Below are positions 1-5,283 of a stretch of 5,283 bases of DNA, piece by piece (position 1 is the first letter of the stretch; every line of letters starts with the position of its first letter). Made by a program: the position numbers and the translations under genes. Location of the stretch: NCBI GenBank assembly GCA_017939945.1, contig JAGAZS010000162.1, forward strand, positions 1 to 5,283, in the 5' to 3' direction. The notes under the pieces were generated by a model that was given only the letters and a program-made list of their open reading frames with translations, made no database searches and was not told the origin of the DNA. Origin of the DNA: Schwartzia sp. (in: firmicutes). GTDB taxonomy: Bacteria > Bacillota > Negativicutes > Selenomonadales > Selenomonadaceae.

Positions 1-224
1 AGCCCGAGTCCTGATGCATGACGAACCAATTCGATAATATCGGGGCGCAAAAGCGGCTCGCCGCCGGAAAAGATCATGATCTTGAAGCCTGCCCGCGCGA
101 TCTCGCCGAGCATTTTTTTCGCCTCGGCGGTGGAAAGCTCGTCCTCCGCTTTGCAGCCCGCGTCGCGGTAGCAGTGGGCGCAATACATATTGCAGGCGTT
201 CGTCGTGTTCCAGGAAACGATCAT
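1..224 (-). CDS. nirJ2: Radical SAM protein NirJ2-like, N-terminal part (cut by window edge)
   Basis: Only the first 74 codons are in the window; the gene runs off the left edge. The translation begins MIVSWNTTNACNMYCAHCY. It shows the radical SAM CxxxCxxC cluster motif at C11, C15 and C18, which binds the [4Fe-4S] cluster that cleaves S-adenosylmethionine. The SAM-contacting SGGEP motif is at residues 53-57. The very short lead before the first cysteine and the overall wording fit the NirJ2 family found beside NirJ1 in anaerobic Firmicutes. The start ATG overlaps the nirJ1 stop as ATGA, and a GAGGAG ribosome binding site lies 8 nt upstream inside the end of nirJ1, so the two are probably translated together. 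NirJ-type enzymes and their AhbC/AhbD relatives remove or alter propionate side chains of siroheme-derived tetrapyrroles. The exact reaction here is inferred, not shown. The C-terminal cluster-binding region cannot be seen. Confidence 0.85.
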   Translation of the reverse strand, partial: MIVSWNTTNACNMYCAHCYRDAGCKAEDELSTAEAKKMLGEIARAGFKIMIFSGGEPLLRPDIIELVRHASGLG

Positions 225-1396
225 AGCCCGATCTCCTCGTCGGTCAGGTAGCAGGCCGGATCGGATTCCCAATAGTCTCCGGTCCGTGCCTCGGCCCGCG
301 TGCGGAAATTCCCGTTGCACTGGGCAAGGAACCGGCACTTTGCGCAGCGGCCTTTCAAAAGCGGTTTTCTGTCTTTGAGTCCGGCGAGAATCGGGTTCGA
401 TTCGTCCTTCCAAATCTCGCCGAAAGGACGCTCCCGTACGTTGCCGAAGGTGTGGTGCCGCGTGAACTGGTCGGGATGTACGTTGCCTTCCGGATCGACC
501 TCTCCGAAGGCGATGCCGGAACGGTTCCCGCCGTTCATCGAAATCAAATCCAAAATCCGCGCAGCCAGCGCTTCGTCGCCGTCCCGCTTCGCGGTCAGAT
601 AGAGATACACGCCGTCGCAGTGGTTGTCCACGGTCAGGATTTCTTTTTCCAGACCGCGTTCCTCATAGTCCCGCGTGCGCCGGATAATCGTATCCATCGC
701 CCGGCGCGATTCCTCCGGCGTCACGTCCTCGTCCACCATCGCTTCGCCGCGGCCCGCGTAGACGAGATGGTAAAAGCAGGCGCGGTCGATATGCTCCTGC
801 TCGATGAAGTCAAAAATCTCGTCGAGATGATCGACATTCGCTTTGTTGATCGTGAAGCGCAGCCCGACGCGCTGACCGACGGCAACACAGTTCTGTATGC
901 CGCGCATCGCCGCACCGTACGCGCCTTTTTTTCCGCGGAATTCGTCGTTGACGTGCTGCGGCCCGTCCAGAGATACGCCGACATAAGCGACGCCAGCGGC
1001 CTTGATTTTTTTCGCGGCGTCCTCGTCGATCAAGGTGCCGTTCGTCGAAAGGGTAGGGCGTACGCCGTGCGCCGAGGCGTATCCCGCCAGCTCGAAAAAA
1101 TCCTGCCGGACCAGCGGCTCGCCGCCGGAAAGCAGCAGCGCCGGCACACGAAACGCCGCCAAGTCGTCGATAAAATGTTTTGCTTCCTCCGTCGTCAGTT
1201 CCCCGGCGTGCTTTTTCGAGTCCGCGTCCATATAGCAATGGCGGCAATGCAGATTGCAGGTGCGGGTCATGTTCCACGCCACGACGGGCCCGTAGCCCGC
1301 GCTGGCGCCGTGTTTCATCGTTGCCGCGCCCTTGCGGTAGCGCAGCTCGTCCCCTTGATATTCCTTTGCCAAAAGCAGCTTCGTGACGCTGATCAT
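221..1396 (-). CDS. nirJ1: Radical SAM/SPASM protein NirJ1 (tetrapyrrole side-chain modification)
   Basis: This 391-residue radical SAM enzyme carries the CxxxCxxC motif at C47, C51 and C54 (TCNLHCRHCY), the SGGEP motif at 90-94 and STNG at 117-120. A C-terminal set of cysteines (C351, C354, C360 and C382, with C260 further upstream) is typical of a SPASM/Twitch auxiliary iron-sulfur cluster. The start MISVTKLL and the phrase WNMTRTCNLHCRHCYM match what I know of the NirJ1 family, annotated as putative heme d1 biosynthesis. In organisms lacking cytochrome cd1, NirJ1/NirJ2 are thought to act in the siroheme-dependent (Ahb-like) heme route; that role is inferred here. The ATG start is well supported by AAGGAG at 1405-1410, 8 nt upstream, and an in-frame TAA just before it. 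It is the first gene of its transcript, following a terminator, and its TGA overlaps the nirJ2 start. All expected catalytic motifs are intact. Alternative: another SPASM maturase, for example an AhbC/AhbD-type or peptide-modifying enzyme. Confidence 0.9.
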   Translation of the reverse strand: MISVTKLLLAKEYQGDELRYRKGAATMKHGASAGYGPVVAWNMTRTCNLHCRHCYMDADSKKHAGELTTEEAKHFIDDLAAFRVPALLLSGGEPLVRQDFFELAGYASAHGVRPTLSTNGTLIDEDAAKKIKAAGVAYVGVSLDGPQHVNDEFRGKKGAYGAAMRGIQNCVAVGQRVGLRFTINKANVDHLDEIFDFIEQEHIDRACFYHLVYAGRGEAMVDEDVTPEESRRAMDTIIRRTRDYEERGLEKEILTVDNHCDGVYLYLTAKRDGDEALAARILDLISMNGGNRSGIAFGEVDPEGNVHPDQFTRHHTFGNVRERPFGEIWKDESNPILAGLKDRKPLLKGRCAKCRFLAQCNGNFRTRAEARTGDYWESDPACYLTDEEIGL

Positions 1397-1404
1397 TGGT
1401 TCTT

Positions 1405-1410
1405 CTCCTT
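1405..1410 (-). promoter_or_regulatory. Ribosome binding site of nirJ1
   Basis: AAGGAG on the minus strand, 8 nt before the ATG at 1396. This fixes the start and argues against the internal methionine at residue 27. Confidence 0.85.
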
Positions 1411-1456
1411 AAGCAGATATCGGATTCCTAAAAAATGACGATGATTCATTCTTTTT

Positions 1457-1485
1457 ATCATAGCAAAAAAAAGAGCGGTTATAAA
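1457..1485 (-). promoter_or_regulatory. Possible promoter of nirJ1-nirJ2
   Basis: On the minus strand TATGAT (1462-1457) matches five of six positions of the -10 consensus. A weak -35, TTTATA (1485-1480), lies 17 nt upstream. The -35 would fall inside the terminator stem of the preceding tetR gene. The predicted start near 1450 leaves a leader of about 54 nt. The upstream terminator requires some promoter between it and the gene, and this is the best candidate I see. The weak -35 keeps confidence moderate. Confidence 0.45.
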
Positions 1486-1523
1486 GCCCTTTCGGTGAAT
1501 ATCATCGAAGCTTTATAACCGCT
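1465..1523 (-). terminator. Rho-independent terminator of the TetR-family gene
   Basis: A perfect 14-bp inverted repeat has arms at 1510-1523 and 1474-1487 (AGCGGTTATAAAGC on the plus strand) around a 22-nt loop. Reading on the minus strand it is followed directly by C and eight T (1473-1465). It begins 14 nt after the TetR coding sequence ends. The loop itself can partly pair (CTTTCGGTG against CATCGAAG), lengthening the stem with mismatches. The T run is on the minus-strand side only, so it acts leftward and separates tetR from nirJ1. Confidence 0.92.
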
Positions 1524-1537
1524 TATTCGATTTTGAT

Positions 1538-2146
1538 TTACTTTTTCGGCTCCAGTCCCAGCAACAGCAGCTCGATTTTCATCTTGACGTTGTGCGTGAA
1601 CGGGATGGCCAGCGAGCTGAAGGCCGCCGCCTGGAAGATGGAATGGAACAGCTCCGTGACGATTTCCGCCGGTACGTCTCCGCGGAAATCCTTGCGCGTC
1701 TGTCCGTATTTTACAATGTCGGTGAATACGCTGCGGAAGGCCGGAGCCATTTTCGGGATCATGTCGCGCTTCGGGCGCGGCATCGAGGAGCGGTCCGCTG
1801 CGCGCAAAAAGAGCGGGAGCACGAAACGGTTCGCGTCCAGTTTCTCCGCCGTCAAAAGGAGAGTCTCCACCAGCACATCGGACGCGGGGACTCTTTCTGC
1901 CATGCGGCGGTCGGCCAGATGCCGGGTATCCTCGACAATCTGTTCCAAGAGGCAAAGAAGCAAAGCCTCTTTCGATTCAAAATAATTGTAGAATGTGCCG
2001 ACTCCAAGTTCAGCTTCTCCCATGATGTCGGCAATGGACGTTTCCTTTACGCCTTTTGCCATGAACTGCTTCACAGCCGCCGCAAGAATGGTCTGCTTCG
2101 ATTGCAGCTTTTTTCTCTCACGGCGTCCCATGACAACTCCTGCCAT
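1538..2146 (-). CDS. TetR/AcrR-family transcriptional regulator
   Basis: This 202-residue protein has typical TetR length. A basic N-terminus (GRRERKK, residues 7-13) is followed by a helix and the helix-turn-helix at about 36-62, with the family signature TSIADIMGEAELGVGTFYNYF and SKEAL. TetR proteins bind palindromic DNA as dimers and release it on ligand binding. The C-terminal half (about 65-202) is the helical ligand and dimer region, which diverges too much to suggest a ligand. The start used here has GGAGGG (2153-2158) 6 nt upstream. An equally good internal start, Met6 at 2131, has AGGAG (2137-2141) 5 nt upstream and would give 197 residues. The gene has its own promoter region and terminator, so it is a single-gene unit between an envelope operon and the nirJ genes. 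Autorepression is likely by family habit; the other targets are not evident. Confidence 0.93.
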   Translation of the reverse strand: MAGVVMGRRERKKLQSKQTILAAAVKQFMAKGVKETSIADIMGEAELGVGTFYNYFESKEALLLCLLEQIVEDTRHLADRRMAERVPASDVLVETLLLTAEKLDANRFVLPLFLRAADRSSMPRPKRDMIPKMAPAFRSVFTDIVKYGQTRKDFRGDVPAEIVTELFHSIFQAAAFSSLAIPFTHNVKMKIELLLLGLEPKK

Positions 2147-2193
2147 ACTAATCCCTCCAGATCAAAACATTGCTCATACGGCTTTTTCGTGTC

Positions 2194-2217
2194 CGTCGCC
2201 GGAATAATACGGCGACG
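2194..2217 (-). repeat. Hairpin-forming inverted repeat in the tetR leader
   Basis: A perfect 8-bp inverted repeat, CGTCGCCG (2194-2201) and CGGCGACG (2210-2217), surrounds an 8-nt AT-rich loop. It lies between the predicted tetR start site (near 2234) and its ribosome binding site (2153-2158). It is not followed by a T run on either strand, so it is not a Rho-independent terminator. It could be an RNA stem-loop in the leader or a protein-binding palindrome, possibly for the TetR protein itself. Confidence 0.6.
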
Positions 2218-2226
2218 TCCGAAAAT

Positions 2227-2242
2227 ATACCCCTGGGGGTAT
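2227..2242. promoter_or_regulatory. CsoR/CstR/RcnR-like operator palindrome
   Basis: The sequence ATACCCC-TG-GGGGTAT is a 16-bp palindrome with perfect 7-bp arms. Operators of the CsoR/RcnR/FrmR/CstR family of metal or persulfide sensors have this form: a C/G tract flanked by TA-rich ends. It overlaps two bases of the tetR -10 hexamer and the predicted start site, an ideal position for repression. No CsoR-family gene is in the window. The function is inferred from the site alone. Confidence 0.55.
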
Positions 2243-2269
2243 TATAGCCGATTCTGTTTCAAATTGAAA
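2241..2269 (-). promoter_or_regulatory. Promoter of the TetR-family gene
   Basis: The minus strand has a consensus -10, TATAAT (2246-2241). At the 17-nt spacing the -35 is TTTCAA (2269-2264), a poor match, as is common where an activator or repressor site overlaps. The predicted start is near 2234, giving a leader of about 88 nt. Two palindromes overlap this promoter, at 2227-2242 and 2257-2269. Confidence 0.6.
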
Positions 2270-2272
2270 GAG
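2254..2272. promoter_or_regulatory. Operator-like palindrome over the tetR -35 region
   Basis: The core TTTCAA-A-TTGAAA (2257-2269) is a perfect 13-bp palindrome. One mismatched pair outward, CT and AG continue it to 19 bp. This size and symmetry suit a dimeric helix-turn-helix protein. It covers the -35 of the tetR promoter, so it is a candidate autoregulatory site for the TetR protein, though the sequence does not identify its binder. Confidence 0.45.
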
Positions 2273-2318
2273 TTTATGAAGAAAAAATATATTTTATTCG
2301 CAGATGGTGCAAAATAGC

Positions 2319-2348
2319 AAAAAAATCCGGCCCAGATTACTGGGCCGG
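2319..2348 (-). terminator. Rho-independent terminator of the ftsX-M23-S41 operon
   Basis: A 9-bp GC-rich stem, CCGGCCCAG (2327-2335) and CTGGGCCGG (2340-2348), closes a 4-nt loop. On the minus strand it is followed by A and then seven T (2325-2319). It starts 7 nt after the S41 peptidase stop codon and ends the envelope operon ahead of the tetR promoter. Confidence 0.95.
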
Positions 2349-2354
2349 GAACGG

Positions 2355-3557
2355 TTATTGCGCGGGGTGTAATTGCTGCATGGGCTGCTGTGGTGCAAGT
2401 TGTCCGAGCTTCGCCTTGATCTGGCTGACAGCGGCGAGGTATTGCGTATCCTCCGTCGCATCCTCGGGAAGGTCGACCTCGACGTCGGGGCGGACGCCCG
2501 TGTCCTGTATGCTTTCTCCGCTGGGCGTGTAGTAACGCGCGATGGTCAGTTTCACTGCGTCGTCCTGTCCGGGAATCGGCATGATGACCTGCACCGAGCC
2601 CTTGCCGTAGGACGTCTTGCCGACGAGCGTCGCAGCGTTCGTATCGTGAAGCGCGCCTGCGAGGATTTCCGACGCGCTGGCGCTGTTGTTGTCGATCAGC
2701 ACCACCAGAGGAATCAAATCGCCCGTCAGCTCCGAATAGTACTCCTCTTTCGAGCCGTCCCGATTGACGACGGAAACAATCAGCCCCGCCGGGACGACTT
2801 CCTTCGCGATTTCCACGCAGGTCGTCAGAAGACCGCCGGGATTCGCCCGAAGGTCGATGATCAATCCCTGTAACCCTTGCTCTTTCAGCGAATTCAATGC
2901 GTCCCTGAATTCCTTGCCCGTGTTTTCACTGAACTGCACGATGCGGATATAGCCGACGCCGGGCTCGTTTTCGAGCATTCGCCCCGCGACGGTCTTCACG
3001 CGGATATGGTCGCGGGTGATGGCGTAGTCCTTGTCGGCTTCGCCGTTCCGTCCGATGGTCAGCACGACTTCGGTGCCCGCTTCGCCCCGGATAGAGGCGG
3101 CGACAAGTTCCGGCTCCATTCCTTTCGTTGCTTCGCCGTCCACGCGCAGAATGCGGTCTCCCGCCTTGAGTCCCACCGATTCGCCCGGCGTGCCTTCCAT
3201 GACGGAAATCACGCGCACGTCGGCTTCGTCAAATCCCATCACGACGCCGATGCCGCCGAACGTCCCCTCCGAATGCTCCTTGAGCTTTTGGTACGTCGCC
3301 GGGTCGAGATAGGCGGAATGCGGATCGCCCAGCGAGCGCACCATGCCGGAAATCGCGCCGTCGATCAGCTTGGCCGGATCGACCTCGTCCACATACTGCG
3401 TTTCGATGAAGCGCATGGTGGCGAAAAAACGCGCGAGCTGCGAAGTTTTCGCGTTGTTCAGATCGAGCGCGTACACGATCGCCGTCGCGAGCAGGATGAC
3501 TGCCGTGAATACGGACAGCGTCGCGAAGAAGAGCCATTTGATGATTTTTCCTATCAA
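2355..3557 (-). CDS. S41 family C-terminal processing peptidase (CtpA/Prc type)
   Basis: This 400-residue serine protease of the carboxyl-terminal processing family has one N-terminal membrane segment (about 7-30) that places the rest outside the cytoplasm. A PDZ domain (about 97-170; GTFGGIGV, GLKAGDRILRVDG) recognises substrate C-termini. The S41 catalytic domain (about 195-365) has the Ser-Lys dyad: S294 in NSASASEILAGAL and K319 in SYGKGSVQ, 25 residues apart as in Prc, with Q323 following. No peptidoglycan-binding domain is seen; the protein ends in a Gln/Pro-rich tail (about 386-400). The start is TTG, supported by GGAGG (3566-3570) 8 nt upstream and an in-frame stop just before it; the next methionine (residue 48) would remove the membrane anchor. 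It lies 21 nt after the M23 peptidase gene and is the last gene of the operon. Ctp proteases in other bacteria degrade or mature murein hydrolases, so the neighbouring M23 protein is a plausible partner (inference). Confidence 0.95.
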   Translation of the reverse strand: MIGKIIKWLFFATLSVFTAVILLATAIVYALDLNNAKTSQLARFFATMRFIETQYVDEVDPAKLIDGAISGMVRSLGDPHSAYLDPATYQKLKEHSEGTFGGIGVVMGFDEADVRVISVMEGTPGESVGLKAGDRILRVDGEATKGMEPELVAASIRGEAGTEVVLTIGRNGEADKDYAITRDHIRVKTVAGRMLENEPGVGYIRIVQFSENTGKEFRDALNSLKEQGLQGLIIDLRANPGGLLTTCVEIAKEVVPAGLIVSVVNRDGSKEEYYSELTGDLIPLVVLIDNNSASASEILAGALHDTNAATLVGKTSYGKGSVQVIMPIPGQDDAVKLTIARYYTPSGESIQDTGVRPDVEVDLPEDATEDTQYLAAVSQIKAKLGQLAPQQPMQQLHPAQ

Positions 3558-3565
3558 AGCTCAAG

Positions 3566-3570
3566 CCTCC
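3566..3570 (-). promoter_or_regulatory. Ribosome binding site deciding the TTG start of the S41 peptidase
   Basis: GGAGG on the minus strand sits 8 nt upstream of the TTG at 3557-3555. A TGA in the same frame (3563-3561) blocks any longer reading. Confidence 0.8.
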
Positions 3571-3578
3571 GAATTATA

Positions 3579-4712
3579 TTACAAATACCCCATAGGATCC
3601 ACAGGCTCGCCGCCCTCGCGCACTTCGAAATGGCAGTGCGGGCCGGTGGAGTTGCCCGTCGAGCCGCAGTACGCGATGACCTGCCCCTGCGATACGGTCT
3701 GGCCCTCGGCCACCGCCAACGCTTCGTTGTGCCCGTACAGCGTCGAGATGCCGCCGCCGTGATCGATGATGACCGCGTAGCCGTAACCGGAAATCCAGCC
3801 CGAATACGTCACGATGCCGGCCGCCGCCGCGACAATCGGGTCGCCGTAGTCGCCGCCGATGTCCATGCCGCTGTGATAGCGGCTGTCGCCGTAAATCGGG
3901 TGCGTACGCCAGCCGTATTCCGAAGTGATCTCTCCGACAAGCGGCCAGATCATCGCGCCGGAACCGCCGCCCGGGAATTGGTAACGATAGCGGCTCGCCT
4001 GGATCAACCGCTCGACCTCGGCAGAGGCCGCAATCAGCTCGTCATAAGCGCGCTGCGATACTTCGCGGTCGTACTCCATCATTTCGAGCAGCTTGTCCTT
4101 GTCACGCTTCTTCAGGAGAAGCTCCATGTGCTTCTCTTCCGCGTCCTTCGCGAGACGTTCCTCTTCGGCGCGCTGACGCTCCAGCGCGGCGCGGGTTTCC
4201 TCGACGACGCGCTTGGATTCCAGCACCGTCTGCACCAGTTTATAGTCGCTGGCGATGACGCGTTTGAAAAGGTCCATGCGCGTCAGGAAATCCGAAAAAT
4301 CCTTCGCTCCGAGCAATACGTCGATATAGCTGACCTGCCCGTGCATATAGACGTTCCGGATACGCCCGCGAAGCTGCGCCAGCTTGTCTGAGAGCTCGAG
4401 CTCGGTTTCCTCCAAAAGCTCCTGGTTTTCCTCGATGCGCATTTCCGTCGCTTCAAGCTCTTTTGCGATGGCGTTGTAATCCATCTCGGCCTCTTTCACG
4501 TCCGCCGAAAGCTCGCGGAGCTGCTCCGAGACCGTGCCGATCCGTTCGCTCAGCCTGTCTGTTTCTGCCTGCTGTTGTTCCGCTTGCCTTTGCAGGTCCT
4601 CAAGCTGCGATTCCAGATCCTCCGTCTCGTCCGCCAGCGCGTAAGATGCGGGGGAGAAACAGAACAGCAGGGCAAGGGACGCGGCCGCGGCACGCGTTTT
4701 CCAATTCTTCAT
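3579..4712 (-). CDS. Secreted coiled-coil M23 murein endopeptidase (EnvC/CwlO/PcsB-like)
   Basis: This 377-residue protein has a signal peptide (residues 1-27, probable cleavage ALA|DE, no lipobox). Two long Glu/Gln/Arg-rich coiled-coil stretches follow (about 28-122 and 150-240), separated by a segment with SYIDVLLGAKDFSDFLTR (128-145), typical of EnvC/CwlO-type N-terminal regions. A C-terminal LytM/M23 zinc peptidase domain (about 255-377) is complete: H280 and D284 (HSGMD), H328 (YGHNE), and H359 and H361 (HCH). E. coli EnvC has a degenerate LytM domain, whereas this one should be able to cut peptidoglycan cross-bridges. The ATG start has GGGGAGG (4720-4726) 7 nt upstream. It lies 18 nt after ftsX, and in several bacteria FtsX binds the coiled coil of just such a protein to switch it on at the division site or side wall. 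That partnership is inferred here from gene order and domain layout. Confidence 0.95.
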   Translation of the reverse strand: MKNWKTRAAAASLALLFCFSPASYALADETEDLESQLEDLQRQAEQQQAETDRLSERIGTVSEQLRELSADVKEAEMDYNAIAKELEATEMRIEENQELLEETELELSDKLAQLRGRIRNVYMHGQVSYIDVLLGAKDFSDFLTRMDLFKRVIASDYKLVQTVLESKRVVEETRAALERQRAEEERLAKDAEEKHMELLLKKRDKDKLLEMMEYDREVSQRAYDELIAASAEVERLIQASRYRYQFPGGGSGAMIWPLVGEITSEYGWRTHPIYGDSRYHSGMDIGGDYGDPIVAAAAGIVTYSGWISGYGYAVIIDHGGGISTLYGHNEALAVAEGQTVSQGQVIAYCGSTGNSTGPHCHFEVREGGEPVDPMGYL

Positions 4713-4730
4713 CGCTTGGCCTCCCCGCCT

Positions 4731-5283
4731 TCACGCATTCAGGAACCGCTTCAGCGAGATCGTGCTGCCCAGCGCGCCGATCAGCATCCCGCAGATGAGG
4801 ATCGCGGCGGTCACATAATGCAGGAACGGGTTCTCGGGAATCAGAGGGAAAAACGCCAGCGTATCGTAAATCTTTGCCGCGATGATGCGATAGACGCCGC
4901 GAAGCGCCAGCGCCGCCACTACGCCGCCGAGGCAGCCGAGCACGACGCCCTCCAAAAGGAACGGCCAACGGATGAACCAATCCGTCGCGCCGACATATTT
5001 CATGATTGCGACTTCCTTGCGCCGCGCAAAGACCGTCAATCGGATCGTATTGGAAATGATGAAGAGCGTCGCCAGCGCCAGCACGAACATCAGCGCGAGG
5101 CCGAAGAGCCGGACGAGCCGTGTGATGTCGAAAAGATGCTCGACCACGTCCTGCCCGTATTTCGCCGTCTCCACGCCCGGCATTGCTTGGATGGCTTCCG
5201 CCGCCGTCTTTACCATGTCGGGGCGGTTGACGCGGACTTCAAAGGAGTTTGGCAACGGGTTGTTGTCTCCCAGCGCGTCCAGC
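4731..5283 (-). CDS. ftsX: Cell division protein FtsX, C-terminal part (cut by window edge)
   Basis: The reading frame is open to the right edge, giving the last 183 residues of a protein that is normally about 295 long. It includes the end of the extracytoplasmic loop, with LGDNNPLPNSFEVRV typical of FtsX. Three hydrophobic helices follow (starting LFGLALMF, LLEGVVLG and FLHYVTAA). The loop RLTVFARRKEVAIMKYVGATDWFIRWPF between the first two is the FtsX cytoplasmic signature that couples to the ATPase FtsE. FtsEX resembles an ABC transporter but moves no substrate; it transmits ATP hydrolysis to periplasmic or extracellular murein hydrolases. ftsE is expected just beyond the right edge. A TTG at 5255 might be mistaken for a start but is inside the gene. 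The stop precedes the M23 peptidase gene by 18 nt, indicating one operon. Confidence 0.95.
   Translation of the reverse strand, partial: LDALGDNNPLPNSFEVRVNRPDMVKTAAEAIQAMPGVETAKYGQDVVEHLFDITRLVRLFGLALMFVLALATLFIISNTIRLTVFARRKEVAIMKYVGATDWFIRWPFLLEGVVLGCLGGVVAALALRGVYRIIAAKIYDTLAFFPLIPENPFLHYVTAAILICGMLIGALGSTISLKRFLNA

Noticed and set aside
52..1131. A 19-nt identical sequence at 52-70 and 1113-1131
   Set aside because: Both copies encode the SGGEPL motif region of the paralogous radical SAM proteins; it reflects a shared protein motif and codon bias, not a DNA repeat element.
452..1438. A 328-codon open frame on the plus strand
   Set aside because: It is the antisense shadow of nirJ1, with no known motif; the minus-strand frame carries all radical SAM motifs.
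2277..2316. A 13-codon plus-strand peptide starting MKKKYILF
   Set aside because: It has only a weak purine-rich stretch upstream, runs into the A tract of a minus-strand terminator, and precedes no plus-strand gene.
2319..2348. The operon terminator acting in both directions
   Set aside because: The plus-strand side of the stem is followed by GAACGGTTATT with no T run, so only the leftward direction is supported.
2877..4391. A 504-codon open frame on the plus strand
   Set aside because: It lies antisense to the S41 and M23 genes, crosses their boundary, shows no recognisable domain and is Arg/His/Val/Asp-rich, as expected of a GC-rich complementary frame.

Overview
All six genes in this window lie on the minus strand, so transcription runs from right to left. 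The moderately GC-rich coding sequence, strong GGAGG-type ribosome binding sites, a NirJ1/NirJ2 radical SAM pair and an FtsX / coiled-coil M23 peptidase / S41 protease cluster suggest a GC-rich Firmicute. A diderm Negativicute (Selenomonas-like) is my best guess. This is inference; there is no 16S or other decisive marker here.

Right part (about 2319-5283) is a cell-envelope operon. It holds the C-terminal part of FtsX (cut by the window edge), a secreted coiled-coil M23 murein endopeptidase, and a membrane-anchored S41 C-terminal processing protease that starts with TTG. The gaps are only 18 and 21 nt, and a strong Rho-independent terminator closes the unit. By known biology, FtsEX uses ATP hydrolysis to activate an amidase activator or peptidase of the EnvC/PcsB/CwlO type across the membrane. 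The S41 protease could mature or degrade an envelope partner.

Middle (about 1465-2318) is a single-gene unit for a TetR-family repressor. Its upstream region is the most information-dense non-coding part of the window. It has a consensus -10 hexamer, a 13-bp palindrome over the -35 region, a G/C-tract palindrome (ATACCCC-TG-GGGGTAT) over the -10 and start site that resembles CsoR/CstR/RcnR-family operators, and an 8-bp-stem hairpin in the leader. A perfect 14-bp-stem terminator ends the gene.

Left part (1-1464) holds two translationally coupled radical SAM genes, nirJ1 and nirJ2 (the latter cut by the window edge), overlapping by ATGA. In anaerobic Firmicutes these are linked to side-chain modification of siroheme-derived tetrapyrroles. 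I infer a role in siroheme-dependent heme synthesis rather than heme d1 itself.

I see no RNA genes, mobile elements or CRISPR arrays. Most of the sequence is ordinary chromosomal content; the regulatory region in front of the TetR gene is the part most worth a second look.
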